Positions 40,123 through 48,967 of a stretch of 64,000 nucleotides of DNA are shown in pieces (within the stretch, counting starts at the first letter, position 1; each line of letters starts with the position of its first letter). The stretch covers positions 18,545 to 82,544 of the forward strand of contig JAQYCQ010000002.1 of the NCBI GenBank assembly GCA_028724585.1, read 5' to 3'. This DNA comes from Bacillota bacterium (GTDB lineage Bacteria; Bacillota; Clostridia; Peptostreptococcales; Anaerovoracaceae). A model generated the notes under the pieces. The model did no database searches, was not told where the DNA came from, and saw only the letters and a program-made list of their open reading frames with translations. The translations under genes and the position numbers were made by a program.

Positions 40123-41166
40123 TTATGGAGCTACGATAGAAAGGTTGGAAAGGCCTTCAGCCTCGTCGAGCCCGCAGATGATGTTCATGTTCTGGACAGC
40201 CTGTCCCGCTGCTCCCTTTACCATGTTATCGATGCAACTGGAGATGATGACCCTGTGAGTCCTCTCGTCAACTCTGGCGCTGAGATCGCAGTAGTTGGAT
40301 CCAACTACGAAACGGCTCTCGCACATGCCCTTTCTGATACGTACGAACTTTTCGTCTCCGTAAGCGTTCTCGAGAACATCATAGATGTCGTCGGTAGTAA
40401 CGTTCTTGTTGAGGTCAGCGTAGATAGTAGCGAAGATACCGTGCTTCATAGGCATGAGGTGCGGTGTGAACTGTACCATGATGTCTTTGCCGGCAGCCTT
40501 TGAGACCTCCTGCTCTATCTCAGGAGTGTGTCTGTGGTGGGCAATCCCGTAAGCCTTTACGCTCTCTCCGGCCTCGCTGTAGAGGAGAGAGATATCCTTT
40601 TTACGGCCTGAACCGGTGATTCCGCTCTTTGCGTCGATGATGATGTGGTTGGTATCGATGAGGCCCTCTTCTCTTACCAGAGCTGATACAGCTATGATGC
40701 TGGCTGTAGTGTAGCAGCCAGGGTTTGCTACCAGGCTGGCGCCCTTGATCTGGTCTCTCCAGAGCTCCGGAAGTCCGTATACCTTCTGGGCGAGGAGTTC
40801 CTTAGCCTGATGCTCCGTCTTGTACCATTCTTCGTAGACCTTTACGTCGTCCAGTCTGTAGTCGGCGCTGAAGTCTACCATCTTTTTGCCTGCTGCCATA
40901 GCCTTCTTCGCGATATCGAAAGAGAGGCCGTTAGGAAGAGCCGTAAATACTACGTCAACGTCTCCGATAGCGTCCTTCGCTTCCTCTGTCGAGAGGAGAG
41001 TCTGGTCGCAGATCTCGTAATACTGCGGATAGATCTCGCTGAACTTCTGTCCCGCGTATGAATTTGATGAAACGAATGCCACCTCTGCGTCAGGGTGGTT
41101 TGTGAGGATGCCTACGAGAGTCTGTCCTGCGTATCCCGTGGCACCGATGATTCCTGCTTTTACCAT
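40123..41166 (-). CDS. argC: N-acetyl-gamma-glutamyl-phosphate reductase
   Basis: NADPH-dependent third step of arginine synthesis. 347 residues. GIIGATGYAGQTLVGIL is the nucleotide-binding turn and NPGCYTTA contains the catalytic cysteine (about 149). HHRHTPEIEQE is a conserved substrate loop. It is last in the argB-argJ-argC order seen on this strand, 100 bp after argJ; the gap shows no ArgR box. AAGGA lies some distance before the ATG. Confidence 0.96.
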   Translation of the reverse strand: MVKAGIIGATGYAGQTLVGILTNHPDAEVAFVSSNSYAGQKFSEIYPQYYEICDQTLLSTEEAKDAIGDVDVVFTALPNGLSFDIAKKAMAAGKKMVDFSADYRLDDVKVYEEWYKTEHQAKELLAQKVYGLPELWRDQIKGASLVANPGCYTTASIIAVSALVREEGLIDTNHIIIDAKSGITGSGRKKDISLLYSEAGESVKAYGIAHHRHTPEIEQEVSKAAGKDIMVQFTPHLMPMKHGIFATIYADLNKNVTTDDIYDVLENAYGDEKFVRIRKGMCESRFVVGSNYCDLSARVDERTHRVIISSCIDNMVKGAAGQAVQNMNIICGLDEAEGLSNLSIVAP

Positions 41167-41266
41167 GTCAAAACCCGATTCCTTGTTATCCTAGCTATAT
41201 CTTATCTCTGTTTTCAATATATACGAGCCGGCTTCCGCCCTGAGGCATCGACCGGCTTTAAAATCT

Positions 41267-42484
41267 TTAGGATCTGTAATCTCCGTTGATCTTTACGTAC
41301 TCGGCGGTGAGGTCGCAGCCCCATGCCTTGGCCTGGGCTTCCCCGCTGTTGAGGTTTATCTTTACCTGGACCCTGTCCTCGCTGAGGATCTTAGTGGCCA
41401 GATCTTCGTCGAACTGGAGAGGAACACCCTTGGTGAATACCTCTATCTCTCCAGCTTTGCTCTCGAAGCCTACGTCTACCTTGTTCTGGTCGAACCTGGC
41501 TCCAGAATAGCCCATAGCGCATACTATCCTGCCCCAGTTGGCGTCAGCTCCGTGAAGAGCAGCCTTGAAGAGGCTGGATCCCGCTACCGAACGCGCCAGG
41601 GTCCTTGCCTGCTCCAGCTCGTCAGCTCCGTAAACATAGACCTCCATGAACCTGGAAGCGCCTTCGCCGTCAGCAGCGATAGCCTTGGCGAGATATTCTG
41701 TAACATAGTATACAGCCTCACAGAAGCACTCGTAATCCTTGGTATCTGTACGGTCTATCAGAGTGTTTCCAGCAAGTCCGTTGGCTACGATAGTAGCTGT
41801 GTCGTTTGTGCTGGTATCGCCGTCGACTGTGACCATATTGAATGTGCCGGCTGTTACGTCCTTCTGGATCCTGGTCAGCATTTCCTTTGTGATATTGCAG
41901 TCTGTAACTACATATGAGAGCATAGTTCCCATATTTGGATGGATCATTCCGGATCCCTTGGCGATCCCGCAGATATCTACATCTTTTCCCGAGAGCTGCA
42001 TCCTGAGATAGATGCGCTTTTCCCTGGTATCTGTAGTCATGATGGCTTTATACAGCTCATCTCCATCGTCCCTGAGACTGTCGAGACACTTGTCTATACC
42101 GGCGTTGACCTTGTCCATAGGAAGAGGCTGGCCGATGACGCCCGTGCTGTATACCAACACCTCCTCAGGCTTTACACCCAGCGCCTTCGCTACCCTCTCG
42201 GACTCGGATCTGGCATCGTCCAGACCCTGCTGCCCTGTGCAGGCGTTGGCGTTTCCGGCGTTGATGATCAGCGCTCTCGTAGTGTCGTTCTTGATGTGCT
42301 TCATGTCCAGCTGTACAGGCGCCGCCTTTACCAGGTTTGTAGTGAAAACAGCCGCGGATACGGCAGGCACATCGCTGACGATGAGTCCCATGTCCAGCTT
42401 TTCGTTCCTTTTAAAGCCTGCGTGGATGGATGCCACCCTGAAACCTTTTACACAGGAAATCGATTTATTTTCCAGAATTTCCAT
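41267..42484 (-). CDS. argJ: Bifunctional glutamate N-acetyltransferase/ornithine acetyltransferase
   Basis: Recycles the acetyl group from N-acetylornithine to glutamate. 405 residues. The precursor cleaves itself before the nucleophilic Thr in the NMGTMLSYV motif (about 187); IAKGSGMIHPNMG precedes it. DGDTSTNDTATIVANG and CAMGYSGARFDQNKVD are substrate-binding blocks. Presence of argJ suggests that a separate argE or argA is unnecessary. AAGGAG is 7 bases before the ATG, and argB ends 16 bp upstream. Confidence 0.96.
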   Translation of the reverse strand: MEILENKSISCVKGFRVASIHAGFKRNEKLDMGLIVSDVPAVSAAVFTTNLVKAAPVQLDMKHIKNDTTRALIINAGNANACTGQQGLDDARSESERVAKALGVKPEEVLVYSTGVIGQPLPMDKVNAGIDKCLDSLRDDGDELYKAIMTTDTREKRIYLRMQLSGKDVDICGIAKGSGMIHPNMGTMLSYVVTDCNITKEMLTRIQKDVTAGTFNMVTVDGDTSTNDTATIVANGLAGNTLIDRTDTKDYECFCEAVYYVTEYLAKAIAADGEGASRFMEVYVYGADELEQARTLARSVAGSSLFKAALHGADANWGRIVCAMGYSGARFDQNKVDVGFESKAGEIEVFTKGVPLQFDEDLATKILSEDRVQVKINLNSGEAQAKAWGCDLTAEYVKINGDYRS

Positions 42485-42500
42485 CTTAATTCTCCTTAAG

Positions 42501-43364
42501 TTATCTGGTTACCATTGTACCGGAACCAGCGTGTGTGAACAGCTCTATGAGCAGGCTGTGCTCCACGCGCCCGTCTATGATGGCTACCTGACCGGCCCCG
42601 TCGTTGAGCGCGTCCATGCAGCACTGCATCTTAGGGATCATTCCTCCCGCTATGATGCCTTTTTCTATATATTCTCTCGTCGTCTTGATGTCGATCGAGG
42701 AGATGAACGAGCTCTCGTCGTTGATGTCCTTGTATAGGCCCTTGATATCCGAGAGGAGGATCAGCTTCTCCGCTCCCAGAGCCCCGGCGATCGCACCTGC
42801 CGCTGTATCAGCGTTTACGTTGAATGTCTCGCCTTTCTCGCCTGAAGCTACAGGTGAGATGATAGGAACATAATCAGCCGCGATGAGGTCGTTCAATATA
42901 TTCTTGTTTACCTTGACGATATTTCCTACATAGCCCAGGTCGATGGTCTCGCCGTCCTTGCCCTTAGTGAGCTTCTTCTCGGCGATGAGCAGTCTGCTGT
43001 CGCGGCCTGACAGGCCTACGGCGTGGATGCCGTGAGCTGAAAGGCAGGCGCTCAGGTCCTTGTTTACCGAACCGGAAAGCACCATCTCCACGATCTTCAT
43101 AACATCCTCGTCTGTAACGCGCTGGCCGTTTATGAACTTGACATCCATATCTACCTTATCCAGCATGGCGTTGATCCTCTTGCCGCCCCCGTGGACTATT
43201 ACGATATTTATACCGACTAATTTGAGCAGCGCCACATCCTCGATGAATTTCTTCTTGAGGTCCTGGTTCTCCATAACACTGCCGCCGTATTTGATGACGA
43301 AAGTCTTGCCGTTGAACTTCTTTATATATGGCAGGGCTTCGATAAGTATTTCCGCTCTATTCAT
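42501..43364 (-). CDS. argB: Acetylglutamate kinase
   Basis: Phosphorylates N-acetylglutamate. 287 residues. KYGGSVM and VIVHGGGKRIN are the phosphate-binding loops of the amino acid kinase family. The N-terminal helix (MNRAEILIEALPYIKKFNGK) resembles the interlacing helix of arginine-inhibited, hexameric enzymes, so feedback inhibition by arginine is plausible. First gene of argB-argJ-argC; argD, argF and argR are not in the window. The ribosome binding site is weak. Confidence 0.96.
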   Translation of the reverse strand: MNRAEILIEALPYIKKFNGKTFVIKYGGSVMENQDLKKKFIEDVALLKLVGINIVIVHGGGKRINAMLDKVDMDVKFINGQRVTDEDVMKIVEMVLSGSVNKDLSACLSAHGIHAVGLSGRDSRLLIAEKKLTKGKDGETIDLGYVGNIVKVNKNILNDLIAADYVPIISPVASGEKGETFNVNADTAAGAIAGALGAEKLILLSDIKGLYKDINDESSFISSIDIKTTREYIEKGIIAGGMIPKMQCCMDALNDGAGQVAIIDGRVEHSLLIELFTHAGSGTMVTR

Positions 43365-43412
43365 TTGTTATTCGTTCCCGCTTTCCATAATTCAATGTAT
43401 ATACGATAATTT

Positions 43413-43447
43413 TGTATAATTATACATCTCAATATATATTTATGCAA
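43413..43447 (-). promoter_or_regulatory. argB promoter overlapped by an ArgR box
   Basis: Minus-strand -35 TTGCAT (43447-43442), 17-bp spacer, -10 TATAAT (43424-43419). The perfect palindrome TGTATAATTATACA (43413-43426) covers the -10, and a looser copy lies near 43396. A repressor bound there would exclude RNA polymerase, as expected for ArgR with arginine. Confidence 0.72.
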
Positions 43448-43479
43448 CGAATATGAAAAGATATATTTACGGTAATTAT

Positions 43480-43959
43480 CTATTCCGCGATAAAGAGTCC
43501 GGATTTGCCGCCGTCTTTCTTTACCAGACGGATATCAGTTATATGCATGCCCCTGTCGATGGCCTTGCACATATCGTAAATGGTAAGAGCCGCTATCGCC
43601 ACAGCGTTGAGCGATTCCATCTCTATGCCGGTCTTGCCGATAGTGCTGGCCGAAGCCTCGATATGTACCGCCGAATTTTCTTCGTCCAGCTGGAAGTCCA
43701 TATCCACGCCTGTGATGAAGATATTGTGGCACATAGGGATATTCCTGGCTGTATTTTTAGCGGCCATGATCCCTGCCACCTGGGCTACGGAAAGCACATC
43801 ACCCTTAGCGATAGATCCTTCCTTTATCCTCTGCAGCGTCTCAGGCGCCATGTAGATACTGCCCTTAGCGACAGCTATCCTCTTGGTGTCCGGCTTCTCA
43901 CCGACATTTACCATGCGCGGCCTGCCGTTTTCATCTATATGTGTAAGCTTGTCCTCCAT
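43480..43959 (-). CDS. moaC: Cyclic pyranopterin monophosphate synthase accessory protein MoaC
   Basis: Converts the MoaA product to cyclic pyranopterin monophosphate in molybdenum cofactor synthesis. 159 residues. MVNVGEKPDTKRIAVAKGSI, MAAKNTARNIPMCHNIFITGVD and GKTGIEMESLNAVAIAALTIYDMCKAID are the family blocks. It begins after AGGAGG by 8 bases and 4 bp after the moaA stop. No other moa, moe or mod genes are adjacent. Confidence 0.96.
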   Translation of the reverse strand: MEDKLTHIDENGRPRMVNVGEKPDTKRIAVAKGSIYMAPETLQRIKEGSIAKGDVLSVAQVAGIMAAKNTARNIPMCHNIFITGVDMDFQLDEENSAVHIEASASTIGKTGIEMESLNAVAIAALTIYDMCKAIDRGMHITDIRLVKKDGGKSGLFIAE

Positions 43960-43963
43960 GAGG

Positions 43964-44929
43964 TCATCCTCCTATTTTATTCATATCCCTGTCTATCGGA
44001 CCCGCTCCTTCGTTGAGCATATGATGGGCGACCTTGTGGCCGACCGATTCTATGAGCAGGTTCCTGACATCCTCGTCTGTCCCGTTCCTGAGCACCGTTT
44101 TTACATCAATCTCTTCGTTGCTGTGAAGGCATGGCTTTATCTTGCCGTCGCTCGTGAGCCTGAGCTTGTTGCACTCAGCGCAGAAGTGGTGGGACAGGGC
44201 GCTTATGAAACCTACAGTCCCTGCCGCGCCCGGCAGCCTGTATTCGTCCGCCACCGAGAATTTCTGAGGCCCGCACGGCTCCAGCTCAGGGAATCTGGCC
44301 AGCAGCTCCTGATTGGAGATAAAACCGTAATCCCCTCCCAGGTCGTTATGACCTATAGGCATGAGCTCGATAAACCTCACACGCAGGTCCTTCTCCCTTG
44401 TAAGGTTAACGAAATCATCGAATTCATCGTCGTTGAAGCCCTTGAGCGCCACACAGTTGATCTTTATCGGAGTGAGGCCCACCCTTTCGGCAGCCTCGAT
44501 GCCCTTAAGCACCCTGTTTATATCGCCGCCCCTGGTGATCATCCTGTATTTATCCGCGTCGAAGGTATCCAGACTGATGTTTACCCTGCGCACTCCGGCT
44601 TCCTTAAGGTCTTCCGCCATATCCGCCAGCAGCACGCCGTTTGTCGTTATATCGATCTCGTTTATTCCATCGATCTGGTTCATGCGCCTGATCAGGTCGA
44701 CGATGCTGTGCCTGACCAGAGGCTCGCCTCCCGTCAGCCTTATCTTCCCTATACCTATAGAAGCCGCCGCCTCTGTCAGCCTGAGTATCTCCTCGAAGCT
44801 CAGGATCTCGCTGTGAGGTATCAGGTTTACGCAGCCTTCCGCCGGCATACAGTAGCGGCATCTAAGATTGCATCGGTCCGTGACTGAGATTCTCAGATAG
44901 TTTATTTCACGTCCAAAATTATCTATCAT
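43964..44929 (-). CDS. moaA: GTP 3',8-cyclase MoaA (radical SAM)
   Basis: First step of molybdenum cofactor synthesis. 321 residues with two [4Fe-4S] clusters: the radical SAM motif CNLRCRYCMP (Cys20, 24, 27) and the C-terminal substrate-binding triad CAECNKLRLTSDGKIKPC. LTGGEPLVR is the SAM-binding motif. The usual C-terminal GG tail needed for the radical reaction is present (NKIGG). GGAGGGGG lies before the ATG. No Moco riboswitch was seen upstream. Confidence 0.96.
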   Translation of the reverse strand: MIDNFGREINYLRISVTDRCNLRCRYCMPAEGCVNLIPHSEILSFEEILRLTEAAASIGIGKIRLTGGEPLVRHSIVDLIRRMNQIDGINEIDITTNGVLLADMAEDLKEAGVRRVNISLDTFDADKYRMITRGGDINRVLKGIEAAERVGLTPIKINCVALKGFNDDEFDDFVNLTREKDLRVRFIELMPIGHNDLGGDYGFISNQELLARFPELEPCGPQKFSVADEYRLPGAAGTVGFISALSHHFCAECNKLRLTSDGKIKPCLHSNEEIDVKTVLRNGTDEDVRNLLIESVGHKVAHHMLNEGAGPIDRDMNKIGG

Positions 44930-45013
44930 ACTTTAAAATCTTTCCCCCTCCATATAAGGGTTGTTTATTGGAAACTATAGACTATATATGCACAAAAATT
45001 AACCGTCCCATAT

Positions 45014-45042
45014 ATATTAGTTTTTTTACAGCATTTTTACAA
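45014..45042 (-). promoter_or_regulatory. Possible promoter of moaA-moaC
   Basis: Minus-strand TTGTAA (45042-45037), 17-bp spacer, TAATAT (45019-45014), in an AT-rich stretch just after the terminator of the preceding operon. Confidence 0.5.
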
Positions 45043-45053
45043 CACAGAAACCA

Positions 45054-45092
45054 TAAAAAAGGGAGCGCTGTCATATTATGCGCCTCCCCTTT
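45054..45092 (-). terminator. Terminator of the Pot-PfkB-glycohydrolase operon
   Basis: Minus-strand AAAGGGGAGGCGC pairs with GCGCTCCC and the following T-run (T6); 11-base loop. Confidence 0.83.
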
Positions 45093-45129
45093 AATATTCC
45101 CTGATAATATGAATGCAAAACAGCCGGCC

Positions 45130-45144
45130 GCCGGCTCCGCCGGC
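45130..45144. repeat. GC hairpin GCCGGC-TCC-GCCGGC
   Basis: Perfect stem, third copy with these arms, 35 bp after the ADP-ribosylglycohydrolase gene. Confidence 0.78.
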
Positions 45145-45178
45145 AAAGTGCCTCCGGCAGACCCCGCACGCCTGGCGC

Positions 45179-46162
45179 CTACTTAAGCAGCTGCTCCGCC
45201 AGAGATTCCATGTCGATGCTGCTGGTCTTCTGGACTCTGTTCTTCCATTCGTCCGGGAAGGACGAAGCGCCTGAATAAGCGCCGCAGATGTTTCCGCAGA
45301 TAGCGCCGTTTGTATCGGCATCGTCCCCCGCATTTATAGCAGCGAGGACCCCGTCCCTGCCATTGCCCTTCGCGGCGTAGAAAGCCGCGAGAGCGACAGG
45401 GACCGACTCGTATGAGAACATGGAGGATCCGAAAATTCCCACCACTTCGTCCATGATGTCGGACATATCAGCGCTGCCGGCACCGTCGACTATCCTGTCT
45501 ATATAACGGATCCTGCGGGCTACAGAAGGGGCTGTGATGTCAGCGCCTCTCTCTTCTCCGTACTTAGCGCCCTCGTAAGCCATGTTGAGGATCTCATTTA
45601 CTGAATATCCGCCGTGGACGCCGCCCGATACGGCAGCTGCCACAGCGCAGGCAGCCGCGGCCGCCGGCTTGCTCCCGTGGCTTGGAAGCGAAGAAGCCAG
45701 TGCCGCCTTTAAGCAGCCCTCGAAGTCATCGTGATATTTTACGCCGACAGGAGCCACTCTCATGGCGCTGCCGTTAGTCACTCCCTGGCCTGCTGTCTTT
45801 ACAGGGTCGTCCCCGTTTATGATAGCGGTCAGGTATCTCCTGGTCGACGGCCCTATGACAGTCGTCTCCAGCATCTTGTTCTCGATGGCCCACTCACGCA
45901 TCCTGCTGTTGAAGGCTTCAGCCGAAAAGCCGTTGTTTTCGATGATGACATGGGCGATGATGATGCTCTCCATAGTATCGTCAGTGATCTCGCCCGCCTT
46001 GAGGTCGCCGTGCTTGTCCTGCACAGACTTCTCAGGCTCCAGGAAATCGTGAATGTAACCGTAAGTGTTTCTGATCTGAGCGCGTGTCAGAAATGAAGCC
46101 GGCATGCCCATCGCGTCACCGATGGCGCCTCCGACCAGCGCTCCGTAAGCTCTGTCCAGCAT
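45179..46162 (-). CDS. ADP-ribosylglycohydrolase family protein
   Basis: 327-residue all-helical hydrolase of the DraG/ARH fold that cleaves N- or O-glycosidic bonds to ribose. Metal-binding residues are visible in EITDDTMES (about 57-65) and in GDDADTNGAICG near residue 280, the two diagnostic blocks. The N-terminal RAYGALVGGAIGDAMGMPASF is typical. The start codon shares one base with the kinase stop (TAATG), so it is tightly coupled to a sugar kinase and an ABC importer. A role in splitting an imported ribosylated compound is inferred from that order; protein de-ADP-ribosylation is the alternative. Confidence 0.88.
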   Translation of the reverse strand: MLDRAYGALVGGAIGDAMGMPASFLTRAQIRNTYGYIHDFLEPEKSVQDKHGDLKAGEITDDTMESIIIAHVIIENNGFSAEAFNSRMREWAIENKMLETTVIGPSTRRYLTAIINGDDPVKTAGQGVTNGSAMRVAPVGVKYHDDFEGCLKAALASSLPSHGSKPAAAAACAVAAAVSGGVHGGYSVNEILNMAYEGAKYGEERGADITAPSVARRIRYIDRIVDGAGSADMSDIMDEVVGIFGSSMFSYESVPVALAAFYAAKGNGRDGVLAAINAGDDADTNGAICGNICGAYSGASSFPDEWKNRVQKTSSIDMESLAEQLLK

Positions 46163-47091
46163 TAATCTATCTTGCCTTTCTCTATTATTTCTTTCATTGC
46201 TCCGTCAGGCTCCCAGAAAGCGTGGGGACCCTTTATACCTACTGTGACCGCGGCTGTGCGCGAAGCCAGCTTTATAGAGCTCTCCAGATCCATGCCTTTC
46301 ACAGCTGAAAAGAGGAGAGATCCAGCGAAGCTGTCGCCGGCGCCGGTAGTGTCCACCGCTTCCGCTTTAACAGCATGATAAGGGAATTCGTACAGTCCGC
46401 CTTCCCTGAAGGTATAGACCCTGCCGCCCTGGCTTCCGGACTTGACCACAGCGGTCTTTCCCGCCGCGCAGTAGTCTTCCTTTTTTATATACCTCTCTAT
46501 AACCGCCAGCTCCGTCTCATTTGGAGTCATCATATCGCAGGCCGCCAGGATCCTCTTGAGCAGCTCCGGCTCTATGGCTCCCACAAGAGGGCTTGGGTCG
46601 AAGAGGACGAAGCTGCCCTGGTCATGCAGATATTCTACGCATTCCACGACCCTGTCCGAATCATCGTTCAGGAGGTAATAGCCGGTAACTCCGACGGCCT
46701 TAGGCGCCAGTTCCCTGACCTTCCCGGCCAGGTTTTCGGAGAAAACCCCTTCAGCCCCTTTCTCTGTCAGGAATGTGCGCTCACCGTCCGGTTCCAGGAA
46801 GACCAGGCATTTGCCGGAATTTCCTGCCACTCTCTCCAGCAGGTCAGTCGGCAGGCCTTTTTCCTCCATATATTTTTCAGCGATATCAGCAGCCTGATCG
46901 TCTCCCATGCCGGAGACTATGTAAGCCGGGCAGCCCAGGTTTTTGGCGGCGGCAGCCATGTTGACAGCGCAGCCGCCCACCATGCTGCTCTCGCCGCTGA
47001 TAAAGCCGTCCTGAGAACGCTGGGGCCATTTGTCTATATAGTAGTAATAATCGATGATGAGGCCGCCGAGGAGGCAGCATACGTCTTTCAT
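46162..47091 (-). CDS. PfkB-family carbohydrate kinase
   Basis: 309-residue ribokinase-like enzyme. The N-terminal signature region GGCAVNMAAAAKNLGCPAYIVSGMGDD and the C-terminal anion hole and catalytic base DTTGAGDSFAGSLLFS (Asp about 251) are intact. The substrate could be ribose, a nucleoside or another small sugar. It begins one base after the potA-like stop and overlaps the glycohydrolase, so all act in one unit. Confidence 0.88.
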   Translation of the reverse strand: MKDVCCLLGGLIIDYYYYIDKWPQRSQDGFISGESSMVGGCAVNMAAAAKNLGCPAYIVSGMGDDQAADIAEKYMEEKGLPTDLLERVAGNSGKCLVFLEPDGERTFLTEKGAEGVFSENLAGKVRELAPKAVGVTGYYLLNDDSDRVVECVEYLHDQGSFVLFDPSPLVGAIEPELLKRILAACDMMTPNETELAVIERYIKKEDYCAAGKTAVVKSGSQGGRVYTFREGGLYEFPYHAVKAEAVDTTGAGDSFAGSLLFSAVKGMDLESSIKLASRTAAVTVGIKGPHAFWEPDGAMKEIIEKGKID

Positions 47092-47092
47092 C

Positions 47093-48163
47093 TTAATCCT
47101 CCAGGCGGACGGCGGCCTCAGGCTCCCATGTTACGAAGACCTTTTCGCCTCTGCCCAGCTCTTTTCTGTCATAGCCGCCGTTCATTTCCGAGAGGATGTT
47201 CAGGCTGCCGCAGTTTACAGTGCATGTAGTGAGATTGCCCTTGTAGACGAACCGGTCGGCGAAGCCGTCGAGACCTGCTTTTCCCTGCGGCTTTTCATTC
47301 TCATCGAATACTTCTATCTTTTCAGGCCTTACAGCGTAGAGGACCTTTTCACCGACCTCGGCGCCTCTGGCCGGGATAGTGATAGTTCCGTCTTCAGTCT
47401 CAAGAGTGATGGTATCCGCGTCCGCAGCCTTCACTGTGCCCTCGAAGAAATTCGCCTTTCCCAGGAAGTCGGCTACGAACCTGTTTACCGGCTTTTCATA
47501 GACCGCTCTAGGAGTGCCTGTCTGCTCGATCTTGCCGTCGTGCATTACCACGATGGTATCGGAGAGGGTCATGGCCTCCTCCTGGTCATGGGTTACAAAG
47601 AAGGTCGTTACGTGGGTTTCTTCCAGGATCCTCCTGAGCTCGGTCTGCATCTCGACTCTGAGCTTTTTATCCAGAGCTGAAAGGGATTCGTCCAGCAGAA
47701 GTACCTTAGGCTTGATGACAAGAGCTCTCGCCAGGGCTACACGCTGCTGCTGGCCGCCTGACAGCTGTTTAGGCTTCCTGTCCCTGAATTCTTCCATGTG
47801 GACTGTCCTCAGGGCTTCCATGACCTGGGGTTCTATCTCGGCCTTAGGGACCTTCCTCTGCTCCAGCCCGTAAGCCACGTTCTGGAATACAGTCATGTGC
47901 GGGAAGAGGGCGTAGCTCTGGAATACCATGCCGATGCCGCGCTTGTTTACAGGAACCTTGCCGACCGGCTGGTCATCGAAGAGGACTTCGCCGTCATCCG
48001 GGGCTTCGAAGCCCGCCAGCATCCTGAGGGTTGTGGTCTTTCCGCAGCCGGACGGTCCGAGTATGGAGACCAGCGTGCCGTTTTCCACCGTGAGTTCTAT
48101 ATGGTCGACGACAGTATTCTTTCCGTAGATCTTCGTCAGACCTTTTAATGTGACCTTAGCCAT
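47093..48163 (-). CDS. ABC transporter ATP-binding protein, PotA/spermidine-putrescine type
   Basis: 356 residues: Walker A GPSGCGKTTTLRM, Q-loop, signature LSGGQQQRVALARAL, Walker B VLLLDESLSALD and switch His in VTHDQEEAM, then a TOBE domain (about 270-350) typical of PotA, FbpC and related importers. The Walker B is followed by ES where DEP is usual. The gene follows the two permease genes with a 3-bp gap. Confidence 0.92.
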   Translation of the reverse strand: MAKVTLKGLTKIYGKNTVVDHIELTVENGTLVSILGPSGCGKTTTLRMLAGFEAPDDGEVLFDDQPVGKVPVNKRGIGMVFQSYALFPHMTVFQNVAYGLEQRKVPKAEIEPQVMEALRTVHMEEFRDRKPKQLSGGQQQRVALARALVIKPKVLLLDESLSALDKKLRVEMQTELRRILEETHVTTFFVTHDQEEAMTLSDTIVVMHDGKIEQTGTPRAVYEKPVNRFVADFLGKANFFEGTVKAADADTITLETEDGTITIPARGAEVGEKVLYAVRPEKIEVFDENEKPQGKAGLDGFADRFVYKGNLTTCTVNCGSLNILSEMNGGYDRKELGRGEKVFVTWEPEAAVRLED

Positions 48164-48166
48164 TTT

Positions 48167-48967
48167 CTATTCTTCTCCTCCTAACATCGCCTTTATGTTG
48201 GATCTCATGATGATGCCGACTAAAGCGAGTACTACGAGTGAAATACCGATGATTATTGTGGATATCGCGTTTATCTCAGGCGTGAAGCCGAACTTGATCG
48301 ACGACTGGATCTCTATCGGCAGCGTGAATATGCCGTTCGGCATAAGGAAGTAACTGATAGGGAAGTTGTCGAAGCTGATCAGGAACGAGAGGAAACCGCC
48401 GGCCAGCATAGCCGGAGCTATAGCCGGGAAAGTAACTCTCCTGAAAGTCGTCCACGGAGTGGCTCCCAGCGAAGCGCTCATCTCCTCGAGCGATTTGTCC
48501 AAAGAGCTCACCCTTGCCCTGAGGACCAAAAGCGAGTAAGGCAGCGATATGACTATGTGTCCCATGGCTACGAAGAACATGCTCTTCGAGAAGCCCATGA
48601 AACGTACCATCAGCAGTATCGACAGGCCTATGATCAGCCATGGTATGCTCATCGGCATCATGACCAGGCTGTTGAAGATCCCACTTGTCCTCTTGGAAAG
48701 GTATCTCTGTCCCAATATGAAGAAGGTCGCCAGCACCATGCAGACTATGCCTGTAAGGAGGGCAAGCAGCAGAGAGTTCTTTGCCGAGTTTATCAGCTCG
48801 GCGTCGGCGGCCAGCTCCTGGTACCAGTGAGTGGTAAATTTAAACGGCAGCGAATTGTATCTGGATTCGTTGAAGCTCAGCAGCATCAGCACCACGATAG
48901 GCACATAGAGGTAGAGCAGCACGCATATGATGAGGATCTTACCGAGGATCCCGGTTTTCTTATTCAT
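48167..48967 (-). CDS. ABC transporter permease, PotC-like
   Basis: 266 residues with six predicted membrane helices. The coupling-helix motif EMSASLGATPWTTFRRVTFPAIAPAMLAG is diagnostic of binding-protein-dependent permeases. The start is the ATG at 48967, which overlaps the upstream permease stop as ATGA with GGGAG 5 bases before it; a GTG at 48979 has no usable ribosome binding site. Confidence 0.92.
   Translation of the reverse strand: MNKKTGILGKILIICVLLYLYVPIVVLMLLSFNESRYNSLPFKFTTHWYQELAADAELINSAKNSLLLALLTGIVCMVLATFFILGQRYLSKRTSGIFNSLVMMPMSIPWLIIGLSILLMVRFMGFSKSMFFVAMGHIVISLPYSLLVLRARVSSLDKSLEEMSASLGATPWTTFRRVTFPAIAPAMLAGGFLSFLISFDNFPISYFLMPNGIFTLPIEIQSSIKFGFTPEINAISTIIIGISLVVLALVGIIMRSNIKAMLGGEE

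Noticed and set aside
44930..45053. Moco riboswitch upstream of moaA
   Set aside because: Sequence is short and AT-rich with no conserved stem arrangement; only an ordinary promoter-like pair was found.
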